From NCBI RefSeq assembly GCF_000761155.1, contig NZ_CP009533.1, forward strand, positions 1,240,001 through 1,304,000: DNA of 64,000 nucleotides, given 5' to 3'. The notes beneath the pieces are model-generated. The model was not told the origin of the DNA. It searched no databases and saw only the letters and a list, made by a program, of their open reading frames with translations. Numbering within the stretch: the first letter of the stretch is position 1; every line of letters starts with the position of its first letter. A program made the translations under genes and the position numbers. This stretch comes from Pseudomonas rhizosphaerae (GTDB lineage Bacteria > Pseudomonadota > Gammaproteobacteria > Pseudomonadales > Pseudomonadaceae). Positions 63,430 to 64,000 of this stretch are shown piece by piece.

Positions 63430-63454
63430 AGTACACTTGTTCACTGAAATTATA
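63430..63454 (-). promoter_or_regulatory. fabAB promoter with candidate DesT/FabR-type operator
   Basis: On the minus strand a perfect TATAAT (63454-63449) is followed after three bases by AGTGAACAAGTGTACT (63445-63430), an imperfect palindrome. It resembles the GTGAACA-type sites of TetR repressors (DesT/FabR) that control unsaturated fatty acid genes. It would cover the transcription start. The leader to fabA is about 140 bases. Confidence 0.45.
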
Positions 63455-63568
63455 ATGCCAGACAGCAGGCTTTGTCCGAATGGATGTACAAGACTGCCGC
63501 ACTTTAGCATTTCTTGCCAGCAACGGGCGCTATCCAGGGGACATCTGGTAGCCAATTCCCCGCGTCTT

Positions 63569-64000
63569 TCAGTCCCTCCAGCGGTGCAATACCTGCTGCA
63601 GGTCGGCACGTTTGAATGGCTTGGCCAGGTAATCGTTCATTCCGGCGGCCAGGCAGGCATCGCGGTCGCCCAGCAGGGCGTTGGCGGTCAGGGCGATGAT
63701 CGGCAGCTCGGTGCGGCCGGGAATCAGGCGAATCTGCCGGGAGGCTTCATAGCCGTCGAGCACGGGCAGGCGGCAGTCCATCAGGACGGCTGAATACAGG
63801 TGCTCGCGCACCTGGTCGACTGCCTCGGCGCCGTCGCTCACCACATCGACGTCGTAGCCCAGGCTGCGCAGCATCGCCTCGATCACGGTCTGGTTGACCG
63901 GGTTGTCTTCCACCAGCAAAACCCGGTGGCCGGCACCGTCTTCGTGTCCGCAGGTATTGGGCACCGGTGCCGGGCGTGTCAGGCTCTGCTGGCTCACGGC
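63569..64000 (-). CDS. C-terminal receiver domain of a hybrid sensor kinase (cut by window edge)
   Basis: About 143 residues are visible, open to the right edge of the window. A receiver domain has HRVLLVEDNPVNQTVIEAMLRSLGYDVDVV, the phosphoacceptor Asp in AVLMDCRLPVLDGYEASRQIR, IIALTANAL and the lysine in NDYLAKPFKRADL. The 'EDNPVN ... TANA' style is that of receivers at the end of hybrid histidine kinases, which is the usual neighbour of fabAB in Pseudomonas. An internal GTG at 63997 could start a stand-alone regulator, but a truncated hybrid kinase is more likely. Confidence 0.75.
   Translation of the reverse strand, partial: AVSQQSLTRPAPVPNTCGHEDGAGHRVLLVEDNPVNQTVIEAMLRSLGYDVDVVSDGAEAVDQVREHLYSAVLMDCRLPVLDGYEASRQIRLIPGRTELPIIALTANALLGDRDACLAAGMNDYLAKPFKRADLQQVLHRWRD

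Overview
The window is about 64 kb of a Pseudomonas chromosome, most like the P. putida/P. fluorescens group. This rests on high GC, dense Pseudomonas gene blocks (recQ-yecA-ybaN-tolC; cpxR-spy-cpxA beside yciB/yciI, rnm and scpAB; htpG to fabB-fabA) and two families of REP-like palindromes. I saw no rRNA, tRNA, CRISPR array, insertion sequence or prophage. Almost everything is core genome. The main exceptions are a small AT-rich island at about 1.95-2.94 kb and a poorly characterised catabolic operon at 36.7-44.4 kb.

Layout. 0-1.7 kb: end of a P-loop kinase gene, wrbA, arsC and a lipoprotein thioredoxin. 1.95-2.94 kb: an AT-rich membrane-protein gene, probably interrupted near its 5' end, and a 45-codon partner. 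3.0-10.4 kb: assimilatory nitrate/nitrite reduction. A nitrate reductase fused to a CysJ-like flavoprotein is followed by nirBD. Each unit has its own sigma-54 promoter and its own leader ending in an intrinsic terminator. The nirB leader carries two hairpins with A1/G4 hexaloops, the second overlapping the terminator, which is the signature of ANTAR (NasT-type) antitermination. 10.5-16 kb: LysR regulator, FKBP isomerase, DUF1232 protein behind an inverted pair of DnaA boxes, an XRE-regulator gene pair, and an EAL-CBS-GGDEF protein. 15.9-29 kb: prc, quinone oxidoreductase, TolC/LapE-like channel, ybaN, yecA, recQ, MarR regulator with palindromic operator, FimV-like protein, SelW-like protein and trkH. 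29-36.4 kb: nitroreductase, Cpx envelope-stress module (with a CpxR-type box before the spy-like gene), yciI, yciB, rnm, yciO, scpA and scpB.

36.7-44.4 kb: a one-direction cluster with an amino-acid-type ABC transporter, a class V aminotransferase-fold enzyme, an RpiR/SIS regulator, a PuuE-like deacetylase-fold hydrolase, a hydantoinase and an FAH-family hydratase. Import, opening of a cyclic amide or imide and downstream processing are implied; the substrate is unknown. 44.5-55.4 kb: Sel1-like protein, rmuC, a large symporter-linked hybrid sensor kinase, LplT-like MFS protein, GntR and OhrR-like regulators, TauE-family permease, spermidine-synthase-fold protein and a crotonase. 55.5-64 kb: DEAD-box helicase behind a structured leader, small lipoprotein, htpG with a consensus sigma-32 promoter, dienelactone hydrolase, OsmC protein, fabB and fabA (a candidate DesT/FabR-type site sits over the fabA start region), and the C-terminal end of a hybrid kinase cut by the window edge.
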